A DNA stretch of 64,000 nt. It comes from an uncultured Oscillospiraceae bacterium (GTDB lineage: Bacteria; Bacillota; Clostridia; Oscillospirales; Oscillospiraceae). Position numbers and translations under genes: made by a program. Below the pieces are notes generated by a model. That model worked only from the letters and a program-made list of their open reading frames with translations, made no database searches and was not told the origin of the DNA. Positions 8,831-17,515 of the stretch are shown one piece after another (the first letter of the stretch is position 1; the number at the start of each line of letters is the position of its first letter). The stretch lies in contig CAJFQQ010000005.1 of assembly GCA_904419145.1 (NCBI GenBank), positions 1-64,000 on the forward strand, written 5' to 3'.

Positions 8831-10225
8831 TCAGCCGATAAACAGCTGCACCCAATACCTGCCTGTACTGTCATAGCCAACGCCGATGGTGGTAAAGTCT
8901 GCGTTCAGAATATTGGCGCGGTGGCCCGCCGAGTTCATCCAGCCACTGACCACCTGCTCTGGGGTGGAGTACCCCGCCGCGATATTCTCTCCTGCGGTAC
9001 TGTACCGGATCCCGGCGTCATCCAGGGCGGTAAAGCAGGTGGTTCCATCCGGCCGGGTGTGGTCAAAGAGCGTAGAGAGTTCGCTCGCCCGCACCTGGGC
9101 CGCTTCGCTGATGGTATCGTTGGTTTTGAGAGCGGAAAGCCCCTCCTTCGCCCGCTCCTCATTGACGAGGCGGATCACTTCACTGACAAAATCTCCCTCA
9201 GCGGTGGGCGCTTCGCCAGCCTGGCCGGCGGTGCTGTCTGTAACAGTTACCGTGATGGATGCCGCCACTCCGTTGGAGTCTGTGGCTGTAATTGTTGCAG
9301 TTCCGGGATGCATGGCAGTGATTACACAGCTAAAGGATGTCCCGGAATATGTTTCAACTGTGGCAACATATGTGTCAGAAGAAGAAAACGTAAAACGCAA
9401 TTCCTCTCGCGCACTGTATGGGGTGGTATTGGCATCTGCAACTACCGTCTCGCCAACCTCCAGTACAGAGTTTATTGCAGAAAGACGGAGTGTATAGCCG
9501 TCAAGTATTTCCGGCTGCGTGGCGGTTTCATCAGAGGGATCGTCAGGCACACCGCCTCCGTTGTGGAACGTCTGGTCATAGCGCATGAGCATGGTAGCAA
9601 CTTGGGCGCGGGTTACAAGAGCGTCCGGGGACATGGTGGTTGCGCTGGTGCCGGTTATAATACCATTTGGATATGCCCATCCGAGCATACTTCGCCGTGT
9701 ATTAAAACTGACGCCGGGGTCCCCTTCGTCCATGTCGGTAAAAGGACCACTCTCTATTGTATCTGAGTTAACTGCTTCGAAACCAAATTCTTCCCGGGCA
9801 AATTTCCAGAGCATCTCGGCAAATTCTGCACGGCTGACCGCTTCATTCGGATTCAACGTGTCGCAATTTTCCACATACGGGTCTGCCAGAATATTTCTGT
9901 GGCGTCCCCAGAAAGCCGCGTCCCAATAATATGCACCATCCGGGACATCCTCGAATGGAAACACCCATGTATCAGGCAGCTGAGGGGACCCGGCATAGCG
10001 GAACAATGCCTGAATCAGCATGGCGCGGGTCATGGGAGTATTCGGAGAAAACGTCGTGGCACTGGTGCCGTTGAACAGGCCCAGATTGACCACATAATCT
10101 ACAGCATCATGCGCCCAATGTGTGGCTGGCACATCGGTGAAGGTCTGGTCCGCAGCGGAGACCGGCACCATGAGCCCAACGCACAAAACGAGTGCAGAGA
10201 TGAGGGCCATCAGTTTCTTCTTCAT
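8831..10225 (-). CDS. Secreted SLH protein with Ig-like (Big2) and CAP/SCP domains
   Basis: 464 residues. The signal peptide is MKKKLMALISALVLCVGLMV with cleavage after VSA. Three SLH modules follow (FTDVPATHWAHDAVDYVV; FEDVPDGAYYWDAAF; FTDMDEGD to VTRAQVATMLMRY). About 255-335 is a bacterial Ig-like domain (VLEVGETVVAD, GTATITATDSNGVAASITV), and the C-terminus is a CAP domain (VNEERAKEGLSALK, FDHTRPDGTT, AGENIAAGY, WMNSAGHRANIL, IGVGYD). CAP proteins of this type are often induced during growth-phase change or sporulation, but their chemistry is unclear. The start at 10225 has AAGGAGGAGA eight bases upstream. An in-frame start 30 codons earlier lacks a ribosome site and breaks the signal peptide. 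Confidence 0.88.
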   Translation of the reverse strand: MKKKLMALISALVLCVGLMVPVSAADQTFTDVPATHWAHDAVDYVVNLGLFNGTSATTFSPNTPMTRAMLIQALFRYAGSPQLPDTWVFPFEDVPDGAYYWDAAFWGRHRNILADPYVENCDTLNPNEAVSRAEFAEMLWKFAREEFGFEAVNSDTIESGPFTDMDEGDPGVSFNTRRSMLGWAYPNGIITGTSATTMSPDALVTRAQVATMLMRYDQTFHNGGGVPDDPSDETATQPEILDGYTLRLSAINSVLEVGETVVADANTTPYSAREELRFTFSSSDTYVATVETYSGTSFSCVITAMHPGTATITATDSNGVAASITVTVTDSTAGQAGEAPTAEGDFVSEVIRLVNEERAKEGLSALKTNDTISEAAQVRASELSTLFDHTRPDGTTCFTALDDAGIRYSTAGENIAAGYSTPEQVVSGWMNSAGHRANILNADFTTIGVGYDSTGRYWVQLFIG

Positions 10226-10843
10226 TCTATATTCTCCTCCTTCATTTTTGAGTGCCAATGTATACCAGGCGTGAGAGGACTGCGCTCCGCCCGGGCGGCT
10301 TGCCGGATCCATCAAAGAAGGTGTTGAGCTTATGTGTGCAGCCGCCCTCCAATGTGTTGTCTCCTGAGCGCTGCAAAAGAAATGGTGAAAGTCCTGCCCC
10401 GCTGTCGCAAAATATGCCGCGATCGGGAGCGCCCTTGTCGTTCATGCAGGGCCGTGAGATGTTCGACTCCCCTGCAGCCTGCCCGCAATGGTGCTCCTGG
10501 CTTTATTTTAATGAGTCCCGATAAGAATTGCAAGAACCTGCCGGAAAGAATTTCGGCCCGTAAAAATCCAGCCGGGCCTTTGTGGAAGCCGGGGCGGGTT
10601 GCACAGGATTTGCCCATATGGGGTCAGAAGTGCGCTGCCTTGGAGCCCCTCAGGAACAGGGGCGATGACCGCTACGGCAACTGCGGGCGGTGTGGACCGA
10701 CCGGCAAAGAGCGCGTCATCCCGGATTTCGGCTGCTTGTCTCCTCATGGTATTTTGGGCACAGCAACTACCTGGAACTAGAACCCTGTGTGTCCAAAGTC
10801 CAGGGACTTCCCTTGCGTATCTGCCGGTTGGAAGAAAAAGCAC
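10226..10843. other. Long non-coding gap with several RNA-like hairpins
   Basis: No reading frame here looks like a protein. Three things stand out: a plus-strand stretch with cobalamin-riboswitch-like boxes (10366-10485), a hairpin of GGCCCG and CGGGCC arms followed by TTTG (10555-10581), and a compact set of stems at 10644-10722. All are described separately. On the minus strand this would be the far-upstream region of the SLH-CAP gene. Confidence 0.5.
10366..10485 (+). ncRNA. Possible degenerate cobalamin-riboswitch-like RNA
   Basis: In order on the plus strand are AAAAGAAAT, GGTGAAAGTCC, CCCCGCTGT, CCGCGATCGGGA, CCGTGAG and GACTCCCCTGC. These recall the conserved boxes of B12 riboswitches (AAAAGGGAA, GGTGNAANTCC, CCCCGC-CTGT, GGGAAGG, CCGCGAG, GACCTGCC). 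Spacing is too short in places, and several invariant bases differ. There is no cobalamin gene downstream. It may be a decayed element or chance. Confidence 0.25.
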
Positions 10844-10870
10844 TTGACAATCAAAAGAACACATTATAAT
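10844..10870 (+). promoter_or_regulatory. Promoter of the exopolysaccharide/c-di-GMP operon
   Basis: TTGACA is followed after 15 bases by a perfect TATAAT (or after 17 bases by TAATAT). The region from CACTTGACA to the -10 is strongly AT-rich compared with its surroundings. Transcription would begin near 10877, leaving a leader of about 230 bases before the first gene. Confidence 0.7.
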
Positions 10871-10876
10871 ATAAAT

Positions 10877-11051
10877 TATGTCTTTATGACGCTTGTTTTG
10901 AAAAAGTGTGCCCAGATAGGCATGCTTCATAAGAATGCGATGATGTGGTATGAATATTTGGGCGCTTTTATACCACGGAGCGAGTAGCGCAACCGGTCTA
11001 TTGAAGGCTGCAGATTCCTTTCTGCGGCGATCCAATAGGCCTTTTTCTTTT
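10877..11051 (+). promoter_or_regulatory. Structured leader with an intrinsic terminator (candidate attenuator or riboswitch)
   Basis: GCCCAGATA (10910-10918) can pair with TATTTGGGC (10955-10963), and TTCATA (10926-10931) with TATGAA (10949-10954). An alternative stem GTGGTAT (10945-10951) with ATACCAC (10970-10976) excludes the latter. A strong terminator follows: GGTCTATTG (10995-11003) with CAATAGGCC (11033-11041), inner stem GCTGCAGA/TCTGCGGC, and tail CTTTTTCTTTT. It lies between the promoter and the first gene of the operon, so readthrough must be controlled. I could not match it to a known riboswitch class, including the c-di-GMP ones. Confidence 0.55.
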
Positions 11052-11104
11052 CCCCGGAATAGCGCAGACTGTGCGCATTACCATGCCATGGAGGTCTATG
11101 CGGA

Positions 11105-11800
11105 ATGAATGAAGTTTCCCGGCAGGAGAAAAAATACGCCATTAACATCGCAGACGGCGTGAGCTTGTACAGCCGGCTGGGGGCCGTGATGCACGCCGAC
11201 GCCCACAACGGTGCCCAGGGCTATGTGATCCGCTCCCTCTATTTTGATACGCCGGATGATCAGGATTTTGCCGATAAGGTGAACGGCCTGGAGCTGCGGA
11301 GAAAGATCCGGCTGCGCACATACAGCCCCCAGTCGGACTTCGCCATGCTGGAGATGAAGCAGAAGGAGGGCCCCTATCAGCGCAAGCGCTCTCTGCGCCT
11401 GCACCGTGGGGAGGCGATACGGCTCTGTCAGGGGGATTACCGGCCGCTCCTGGCCTATGAGGACCCCTTCGCCGCGGAGTGCTACGGCCTGATGCACTGC
11501 CGCTGCTACCGGCCCAAGGCGGTGGTGGAATATCGCCGTCAGGCGTTTGTGGCCCGGGAAAACCACATCCGCATCACCCTGGACAGCCGGATTATCGCCA
11601 CGGAGTCCAGTTTCGATGTATTTTCTGAACACTTGCCCATGTACGCAGTCATGGACCCATTTCAGATGGTCCTGGAGGTCAAATACAACGGTTTCCTGCT
11701 CAGTTATCTCAAGGATCTGCTGGACATGGTAGAGCGTTCGGAGCTGTCGGTCAGCAAGTATTGCCTGGCCCGCAGTGTGTCCCTGAGTCTGCAGGGTTAA
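11105..11800 (+). CDS. VTC domain (polyphosphate polymerase-like) protein
   Basis: 231 residues, close to a bare VTC domain. The basic beta-strands of the tunnel fold are visible: RQEKKYAIN at the start, VIRSLYFDTPDDQDF, ELRRKIRLRTYS, AMLEMKQKEG, QRKRSLRL, VVEYRRQAF, IRITLDSRI and LEVKYNGFL. These carry the Arg, Lys and Glu residues that bind phosphate chains and metal in yeast Vtc4 and related CYTH folds. In bacteria stand-alone VTC proteins are regularly found with DUF4956 and CotH genes. It is first in an eleven-gene operon. Whether it makes polyphosphate or another phosphorylated product is not known. GGAGG lies ten bases before the ATG. Confidence 0.85.
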   Translation: MNEVSRQEKKYAINIADGVSLYSRLGAVMHADAHNGAQGYVIRSLYFDTPDDQDFADKVNGLELRRKIRLRTYSPQSDFAMLEMKQKEGPYQRKRSLRLHRGEAIRLCQGDYRPLLAYEDPFAAECYGLMHCRCYRPKAVVEYRRQAFVARENHIRITLDSRIIATESSFDVFSEHLPMYAVMDPFQMVLEVKYNGFLLSYLKDLLDMVERSELSVSKYCLARSVSLSLQG

Positions 11801-11826
11801 ATAGAGGAGAAGGAGAAAATCAAACC

Positions 11827-12516
11827 ATGAGAGAGTACCTGTTTCAACTGCTGGAGAGCAGCGGCGGCGAGCTGTCTGCTGAGACGATTCTGCTCCGCCT
11901 GGTTGTGTCGGCGGTTCTCGCGGCATTCCTGTTCCTGTCCTACCGCCTCAGCCACAGCGGCAGTATCTACAGCGCCAAATTCAACGTCTCCCTGGTGGCG
12001 CTGACGGTCATCACCACCACCGTTATGATCGTCATTGGAAACAACATCGCACTGTCCCTGGGCATGGTGGGCGCCCTGTCCATCGTCCGTTTCCGCACCG
12101 CTATCAAGGACTCCCGGGACACAGTGTATATCTTCTGGGCTATCGTGGTTGGTATCTGCTGCGGCTCCGGCGATTACTTGGTGGCTGCGGCGGGCAGCGT
12201 GGTCATCTTTGTCGTGCTGCTCCTCTTCGGGCGGATCCGCAATGACAACCGGGCCTTGCTGATTCTGCGTACCGCCCGGGCGAATGAGTCCAAAGTGGAG
12301 TCTCTGATCTTCCAGTATTATAACCGCAAGGCCATCCTGCGGGCAAAAAATACCACAGATGAGAGCGTCGAGTACATCTATGAACTCAATGGGAAGTATC
12401 TGCGCAGACCGGCAGGTGAAAAGGCTGCGGGCAAGAGCATCACGGACGCCGTCTATGAGATCGGCGGGATCGAGTATTTTAATATCGTCATGCAGAATGA
12501 TGAGATCAGCGGCTGA
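11827..12516 (+). CDS. DUF4956 integral membrane protein
   Basis: 229 residues. There are four or five predicted membrane segments in the first 150 residues (LLRLVVSAVLAAFLFLSY; FNVSLVALTVITTTVMIVIG; IALSLGMVGALSIVRF; IFWAIVVGICCGSGDYLV; VVIFVVLLLFG), then a cytoplasmic tail with a ferredoxin-like look (LILRTARANESKVESLIFQ). The SLGMVGALSIVRFRTAIKD stretch is the family signature. Its function is unknown; it may form a channel or scaffold with the VTC protein, next to which it is almost always found. GGAGAAGGAGAAAA precedes the ATG at 11827; a longer frame from 11761 lies inside the previous gene and is rejected. Confidence 0.85.
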   Translation: MREYLFQLLESSGGELSAETILLRLVVSAVLAAFLFLSYRLSHSGSIYSAKFNVSLVALTVITTTVMIVIGNNIALSLGMVGALSIVRFRTAIKDSRDTVYIFWAIVVGICCGSGDYLVAAAGSVVIFVVLLLFGRIRNDNRALLILRTARANESKVESLIFQYYNRKAILRAKNTTDESVEYIYELNGKYLRRPAGEKAAGKSITDAVYEIGGIEYFNIVMQNDEISG

Positions 12517-12551
12517 TGGTTCGGGCAATTAAGTAAGGGGGGATGGAGAGC

Positions 12552-14030
12552 GTGAAATACAAACTGATGGGCGGCGCTATGGCGGCGCTGATCCTCGTCT
12601 GCGCGCTGGCGGCATCTGCCCTGGAGGCGGGGGAAGGCCCCAGCCGCGTCCATCAGCATCTGTCTGCCCGTGGCCCGGACGCGGGCTGTGACTGCGACGG
12701 GACGCAGTTATGCACACACCTGCCGCTGGTCATCATTGACACCGGCGGGCAGGAGATTCCCGGGGTGCCGAATGGCGAAGAAGACTATTACGGCGAGGAA
12801 CTCTACACCACCGCTGAGGATGGTACGGATTTCATCAATGTCCAGGTAACTGTGATCGACAATGAGGATCAAAATAATCATCCCTCTGATACACCGGATT
12901 TTACAACAGCCAGCCAATTCCGAATTCGCGGCCATGCCTCCCGGCATTTTGAGAAAAGCCCTTATCTGCTCAAGTTCATTGATGAAGATGGGGAGGACAA
13001 TCCCATCTCCGTTATGGGGATGGGGGCGCATAACGAGTGGGTGCTGAACGGGCCGTATCTGGACAAGTCCCTGATCCGCAACTACCTCTGTTACAACCTT
13101 GCCGGGGAGATCATGGAGTATGCGCCTAACGTGCGCTACTGCGAGCTGATCGTAGATGGCGACTACCGGGGCCTTTACCTGATGGTAGAGAGCATTACCG
13201 CCGGGGATGACTGCCGGCTGAACCTTCGGTCCACTGTCAAGGATTCCAGTATAACCGGCTACCTCCTCCGGCTGGATCGGACCGTTGAGGAGGAAGTCGG
13301 CTCCACGCGGGACATCTATACCTACATGGAGCGGATGATTTTTGTGCGCGACGATGAGTCCATCCGCTATCCGGGCAAAAACCGGCTGACCGAGGAACTG
13401 GCGAGGGAAATCGAATTGGAGTATTCCGCTTTTGAGAAAGCCCTGTATTCCTATGACTATGACACGGAAGAGTACGGATACTGGAATTACATTGATGTAG
13501 ATAATTTCGTGGACTATTTTATCATCAATGAATTTACACGCAATGTTGACTCGGGCCGGTATTCCACCTATCTATACAAGGAACTTGGCGAGAAGTACAA
13601 GCTGTGCGTCTGGGATTTTAATAACGCCATGGATAATTTCCCGGATGACGAGATCACAACGGAGAACTTTGCCCTCTCAGACCGGGTCTGGTACGATATG
13701 CTGTTCCGGGATGAGGAATTTGCAGAGCGCGTGATTGAGCGGTACTGGGAACTGAGACGCACAGTACTCAGCGATGAATATCTTAACCGCTATATCGACG
13801 AAACACTGGAGTGGCTGGGCCCGGCGATTGATCGCAATACTGAGCGATGGCGTGAATCCATTGAGGAATGGGAGCCGCTGACCCCAGAGGAGAGAAACGT
13901 ATACAGCCAGGAAGAGGCTGTGGATCAAGTACGGCGCTGGCTCCACGAGCGCGGCGAGTGGCTGGATGAGAATATCCAGGCGCTGCAGGCCAGAGCACAT
14001 CCGTCCCGCAATCATGCATATAATCACTGA
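12552..14030 (+). CDS. CotH kinase family protein, exported
   Basis: About 492 residues. The N-terminal hydrophobic segment (LMGGAMAALILVCALAASAL) is a signal peptide or anchor. The CotH fold is shown by FRIRGHASRHFEKSPYLLKF, VLNGPYLDKSLIRNYLCY, LIVDGDYRGLYLMVESI and, later, VDNFVDYFIINEF and KLCVWDFNNAMDNF. CotH in Bacillus is an atypical kinase that phosphorylates spore-coat proteins, but here the protein is exported and sits in a polysaccharide operon, so its substrate may be different. The GTG at 12552 is nine bases after AAGGGGGG; the ATG at 12543 directly abuts that run and would add three residues. It probably works at the cell surface. Confidence 0.82.
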   Translation: MKYKLMGGAMAALILVCALAASALEAGEGPSRVHQHLSARGPDAGCDCDGTQLCTHLPLVIIDTGGQEIPGVPNGEEDYYGEELYTTAEDGTDFINVQVTVIDNEDQNNHPSDTPDFTTASQFRIRGHASRHFEKSPYLLKFIDEDGEDNPISVMGMGAHNEWVLNGPYLDKSLIRNYLCYNLAGEIMEYAPNVRYCELIVDGDYRGLYLMVESITAGDDCRLNLRSTVKDSSITGYLLRLDRTVEEEVGSTRDIYTYMERMIFVRDDESIRYPGKNRLTEELAREIELEYSAFEKALYSYDYDTEEYGYWNYIDVDNFVDYFIINEFTRNVDSGRYSTYLYKELGEKYKLCVWDFNNAMDNFPDDEITTENFALSDRVWYDMLFRDEEFAERVIERYWELRRTVLSDEYLNRYIDETLEWLGPAIDRNTERWRESIEEWEPLTPEERNVYSQEEAVDQVRRWLHERGEWLDENIQALQARAHPSRNHAYNH

Positions 14031-14048
14031 GGGCAAGGAGGCTGTCAT

Positions 14049-16316
14049 TTGAAAAAGTTTGTCATCTGTGTCAGCGCTCTTGTGGTGATCGGCTTTTCCC
14101 TCTGGTTCGCTTATTTTGCACTGGGCTTTTATATTGACCTGCGGCCTGACGCCCCTGTATCCACCTTTATGACCACGGACGAGGATACGATTTACATGGA
14201 GCGTGACGGAGTATCTGTTCCCTTTGAGATCCGGGGCGTGGATCTGGGCGTAGGCATTCCCGGCGAGTGGGCCACGGACTTTGCCATCGACAAGGAGGCG
14301 TATCTCCGCTGGTTCGGCTATATCCAGGAGCTTGGCGCCAACACCATCCGGGTCTACACCATCCTCCACGATGACTTTTACAATGCCTTCTATACATACA
14401 ACACACAGCGGGAGGCGCAGGGGGACGAGCCGCTCTGGCTGCTCCACGGGGTATGGGTGGATGACTATTCTCACAACTCCCACCAGGATATGTACGATGA
14501 AGGGCTGATTCCGGAGATCATTCAGGACAGCAAAACGGTCATTGACATCCTCCACGGGAACAAATTCCTGCTGGGCCGGGATGGTGACGGCTCCGGCTTC
14601 TATCGCCACGATGTGTCCCAGTGGGTGCTGGGGTATATCTTGGGCGTCGAGTGGGAGCCCAGCCTGGTCACCTATACCAACCTGACCCACGAGGAGCAAA
14701 CCCGCTATGAAGGGACCTATTTATCCACAACTGAGGACGCCACCCCCTTTGAGGCGGCCTTGGCGCAGATTGGGGATGCGGTCATCGAATATGAAACTGT
14801 CCGGTATAAGCAGCAGCGGCTGGTGGCCTTCTCCAACTGGCCGACCACAGATCCGTTTGTCTACTCCGTTGTAACAACGGCGCACCGGGACAAGGTCGCC
14901 GTCATCAATGTGGAGCACATTCAGCCGACGGAGGCATTCCTCTCCGGCCACTTTGCCTCTTATCATATTTACTCCTATTTCCCGGATTATCTGGAAACGG
15001 AGCGGGAGGCCGCCACCTATACGGAAGAGGATCTGATCGAGGTGTTCGGCATCGGCCGCTACCGCAACACGCAGTATCGGCTCTCTCTTCTGTCCGGCGC
15101 TGATATCCACGATTACCTCACCCCCATGGACTACTATGACGCCGACGGTACCTATAACACATATTACGCCTACCTGAAAGCAATCAATGATTTCCACAAC
15201 ATCCCCGTGGTCATCTCAGAATACGGCTCCACCACCGGACGGGGAATGGCCCAGAAAGATGTCAACACAGGCCGCAATCAGGGCCACATGACCGAGCAGG
15301 AACAGGGGCAGGCCCTCATTCAGTGCTATGAGGATATCATGGCCGCCGGAAGTGCCGGCAGCTGCATCTTCTCTTGGCAGGACGAATGGTTCAAAAGGAC
15401 ATGGAACACCATGCACATGATCGACGTGGATAACAGGCCCTACTGGAGCGACTATCAGACCAATGAGCAGTTTTTCGGCCTGCTCACCTTCGACCCCGGC
15501 GCTGAAAAAAGCGTCTGTTATGTGGATGGAGACGCTGCGGAGTGGACGGAAGGAGATGTGGTGATCTCTGACGGGGAAGGCAGCCTGTCCATGAAATACG
15601 ACGAAAAGTTCCTGTACTTTTATGTGGAAGGCTTTGATTCGGACACAGACACCCTCTATATCCCCATCGACACCAACCCCAAAATCGGCAGCACCTACTG
15701 TCAGAATTACGATTTGACATTTGAGCGGGAAAGTGACTTTATCATCTGTATTGACGGGAGGGAAAACAGCCGAGTGGTGGTACAGGAGCGGTACGAGGCG
15801 CTGAACTCCACTTATGGTGAAGTCTACTACGCGCACAACCCCTATTATCCCGACAACCGGCCGCAGTCCTCAAGCCCTGTTTTTTGCAACATCTATATGC
15901 CGCTGACTCTGACAGGCACTCTGCCAACAACCGAAGACGATGTCCCAACCGGTGAAAAATACGAAACCGGCAAGCTCCGCTATGGAAATGCCAATCCGAA
16001 TTCGGAGGATTTTGACTCTCTGGCTGACTTCTGTTTTACCGACAGCGGCGTGGAGATCCGCATTCCCTGGCAGCTGCTGAATTTCTTCAACCCCTCGGAG
16101 ATGATGATCCACGACGATTATTACGAATGCTATGGCATTGAGGGTCTGCACATCGACGAGATGTATGTGGGCATGGCCACAGGGGACGATACGGAGTACC
16201 GTATCCCCATGGCCGCCTTTGCTCTGGAGGGCTGGGGCAAGACGGTTACTTACCACGAGCGGCTGAAGGAATCCTATTATATTCTGCAGGAATACTGGGC
16301 GGATCTGGACAGTTGA
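14049..16316 (+). CDS. Membrane-anchored glycoside hydrolase-like protein (TIM barrel plus C-terminal beta domain)
   Basis: 755 residues. A signal anchor covers about 4-28. The catalytic-type barrel runs from about 60 to 450: FEIRGVDLGVGIPGEW, then ELGANTIRVYTI, LGVEWEPS (acid/base candidate E201 or E203) and VVISEYGSTTGRG (nucleophile candidate E391), the arrangement of clan GH-A enzymes. About 490-750 is a carbohydrate-binding-like beta domain (KFLYFYVEGFDSDTDTLYIP). It probably trims or releases the polymer made by the glycosyltransferase of the operon, as BcsZ does for cellulose; that is inference. The start is TTG, with AAGGAGG seven bases before it. Confidence 0.78.
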   Translation: MKKFVICVSALVVIGFSLWFAYFALGFYIDLRPDAPVSTFMTTDEDTIYMERDGVSVPFEIRGVDLGVGIPGEWATDFAIDKEAYLRWFGYIQELGANTIRVYTILHDDFYNAFYTYNTQREAQGDEPLWLLHGVWVDDYSHNSHQDMYDEGLIPEIIQDSKTVIDILHGNKFLLGRDGDGSGFYRHDVSQWVLGYILGVEWEPSLVTYTNLTHEEQTRYEGTYLSTTEDATPFEAALAQIGDAVIEYETVRYKQQRLVAFSNWPTTDPFVYSVVTTAHRDKVAVINVEHIQPTEAFLSGHFASYHIYSYFPDYLETEREAATYTEEDLIEVFGIGRYRNTQYRLSLLSGADIHDYLTPMDYYDADGTYNTYYAYLKAINDFHNIPVVISEYGSTTGRGMAQKDVNTGRNQGHMTEQEQGQALIQCYEDIMAAGSAGSCIFSWQDEWFKRTWNTMHMIDVDNRPYWSDYQTNEQFFGLLTFDPGAEKSVCYVDGDAAEWTEGDVVISDGEGSLSMKYDEKFLYFYVEGFDSDTDTLYIPIDTNPKIGSTYCQNYDLTFERESDFIICIDGRENSRVVVQERYEALNSTYGEVYYAHNPYYPDNRPQSSSPVFCNIYMPLTLTGTLPTTEDDVPTGEKYETGKLRYGNANPNSEDFDSLADFCFTDSGVEIRIPWQLLNFFNPSEMMIHDDYYECYGIEGLHIDEMYVGMATGDDTEYRIPMAAFALEGWGKTVTYHERLKESYYILQEYWADLDS

Positions 16317-16345
16317 GCCAGTGTCCGCAGAGAGGAGGTAACGCA

Positions 16346-17515
16346 GTGGGCGCGGAGGTGCTGTTGTATGGCTATGGTGTCGTATGCCTGAGTATGCTGG
16401 TATTCAATGTGCTCTACGGGCTGCACCTGCGGTCGGATGACCGGCGGATGGATGCCAAGACAGAGGTCATCCGCCGCCGGGTGACAGAACAGCTGGAGTG
16501 GCTTCAGGAAAAGCCGTCTGGGCCGGCCCAGACGGTCCAGGCCAGTCACCTGGCCTGGATGCGCCGCCATCTCTCCCGGATCAACTACCTTCTGGCCTTT
16601 GACGGACTCCTGGACGAGCTGGACGACCAGTCCGAGGTCTATCAGAGCTATCTGAAACAGATGCAGCCGGTGTTTTTATATCTGGCCACCGTCTACTGGA
16701 AACGGGAAAATACCCAGGCGGCATATTTCTGCTATTTCCTGGCCCGGCACAAACTGCGCCGCCATATGGAATTGGATCAGATCCAGCAGGTGGTCCTCTC
16801 CTATTTGAAAAGGGACAGCCTGTACTGTAAGATCAACGCATGGAAGGCCCTTTGCAGCTTCGGCAGCCCCTCCATTATTGTGAAGGCACTGCAGGAACTG
16901 GGCAGCGAAGAGGCGAGCCAGTTACATGAAAAGGTGATCACAGAGGCGCTGCTCACCTACACAGGCGCTCCCGGGGATCTGATTGAAACCCTTTGGGCGC
17001 GGCTGGAGGGGTTCTCCATCCCCATCCAGCGGGCGGTACTGGACTACATACGATTTCAGAGCGGGAACTACGGCAGACGCATGCTGGAGATCCTGCGGGA
17101 TGAATGCCGCAATAAGGAGCTGCGGCTGTCGGCCATCCGCTACTTTGGCCGCTACCCCGATCCGTTGGCCCGCCCGCTCCTGCTGGACTTTCTTCAGGAC
17201 AGGGACCCCACCCATTGGGAGTTCTCCGCCATCAGTGCCTCCTCCCTGGCGCGGTACGATGGGCAGGATGTGGTGGATGCCCTGCTGCAGGCCATGAACA
17301 GCAGCAACTGGTATATCCGCAGCAATGCCGCATCCAGCCTGGAGGCCCATGGACTTTCCTACGAGGACATGCTCCAGGTGCTCGGCGGCGGCGACCGGTA
17401 TGCCCGGGAGATGCTGACCTACCGGCTGAAAGCGAAGCAGCTGGAGGAAGAGGCGGCGCTTGCTGCGGCGGAAGAAGCGAACACACAGAGAGAGAAGGAG
17501 CCGGTGAGCGTATGA
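16346..17515 (+). CDS. Membrane-anchored HEAT-repeat protein
   Basis: About 389 residues. One hydrophobic helix near the N-terminus (VLLYGYGVVCLSMLVFNVLY) is followed by helical repeats to the end, with HEAT-like units such as AWKALCSFGSPSIIVKALQE, LRLSAIRYFGRYPDP and VVDALLQAMNSSNWYIRSNA. The last 25 residues are Ala/Glu-rich. Such repeats usually make a protein-binding scaffold, and between the hydrolase and the glycosyltransferase it may assemble the secretion complex. The GTG at 16346, six bases after AGGAGGT, is chosen over a TTG that overlaps the previous stop. Its stop overlaps the next start (ATGA). Confidence 0.75.
   Translation: MGAEVLLYGYGVVCLSMLVFNVLYGLHLRSDDRRMDAKTEVIRRRVTEQLEWLQEKPSGPAQTVQASHLAWMRRHLSRINYLLAFDGLLDELDDQSEVYQSYLKQMQPVFLYLATVYWKRENTQAAYFCYFLARHKLRRHMELDQIQQVVLSYLKRDSLYCKINAWKALCSFGSPSIIVKALQELGSEEASQLHEKVITEALLTYTGAPGDLIETLWARLEGFSIPIQRAVLDYIRFQSGNYGRRMLEILRDECRNKELRLSAIRYFGRYPDPLARPLLLDFLQDRDPTHWEFSAISASSLARYDGQDVVDALLQAMNSSNWYIRSNAASSLEAHGLSYEDMLQVLGGGDRYAREMLTYRLKAKQLEEEAALAAAEEANTQREKEPVSV

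Noticed and set aside
8627..9766. A 379-codon plus-strand frame opposite the SLH-CAP gene
   Set aside because: Composition is unlike a protein and the minus-strand gene has signal peptide, SLH and CAP domains in order.
10664..10722. Resemblance of this stretch to a SAM or fluoride riboswitch (CGGCAAC, GGCGATGA)
   Set aside because: Only short pieces match, the order and spacing of the conserved boxes are wrong, and no matching gene is downstream.
10508..11035. A 175-codon minus-strand frame across the long gap
   Set aside because: Low-complexity translation with no domain. It crosses a promoter and a terminator of the opposite strand.
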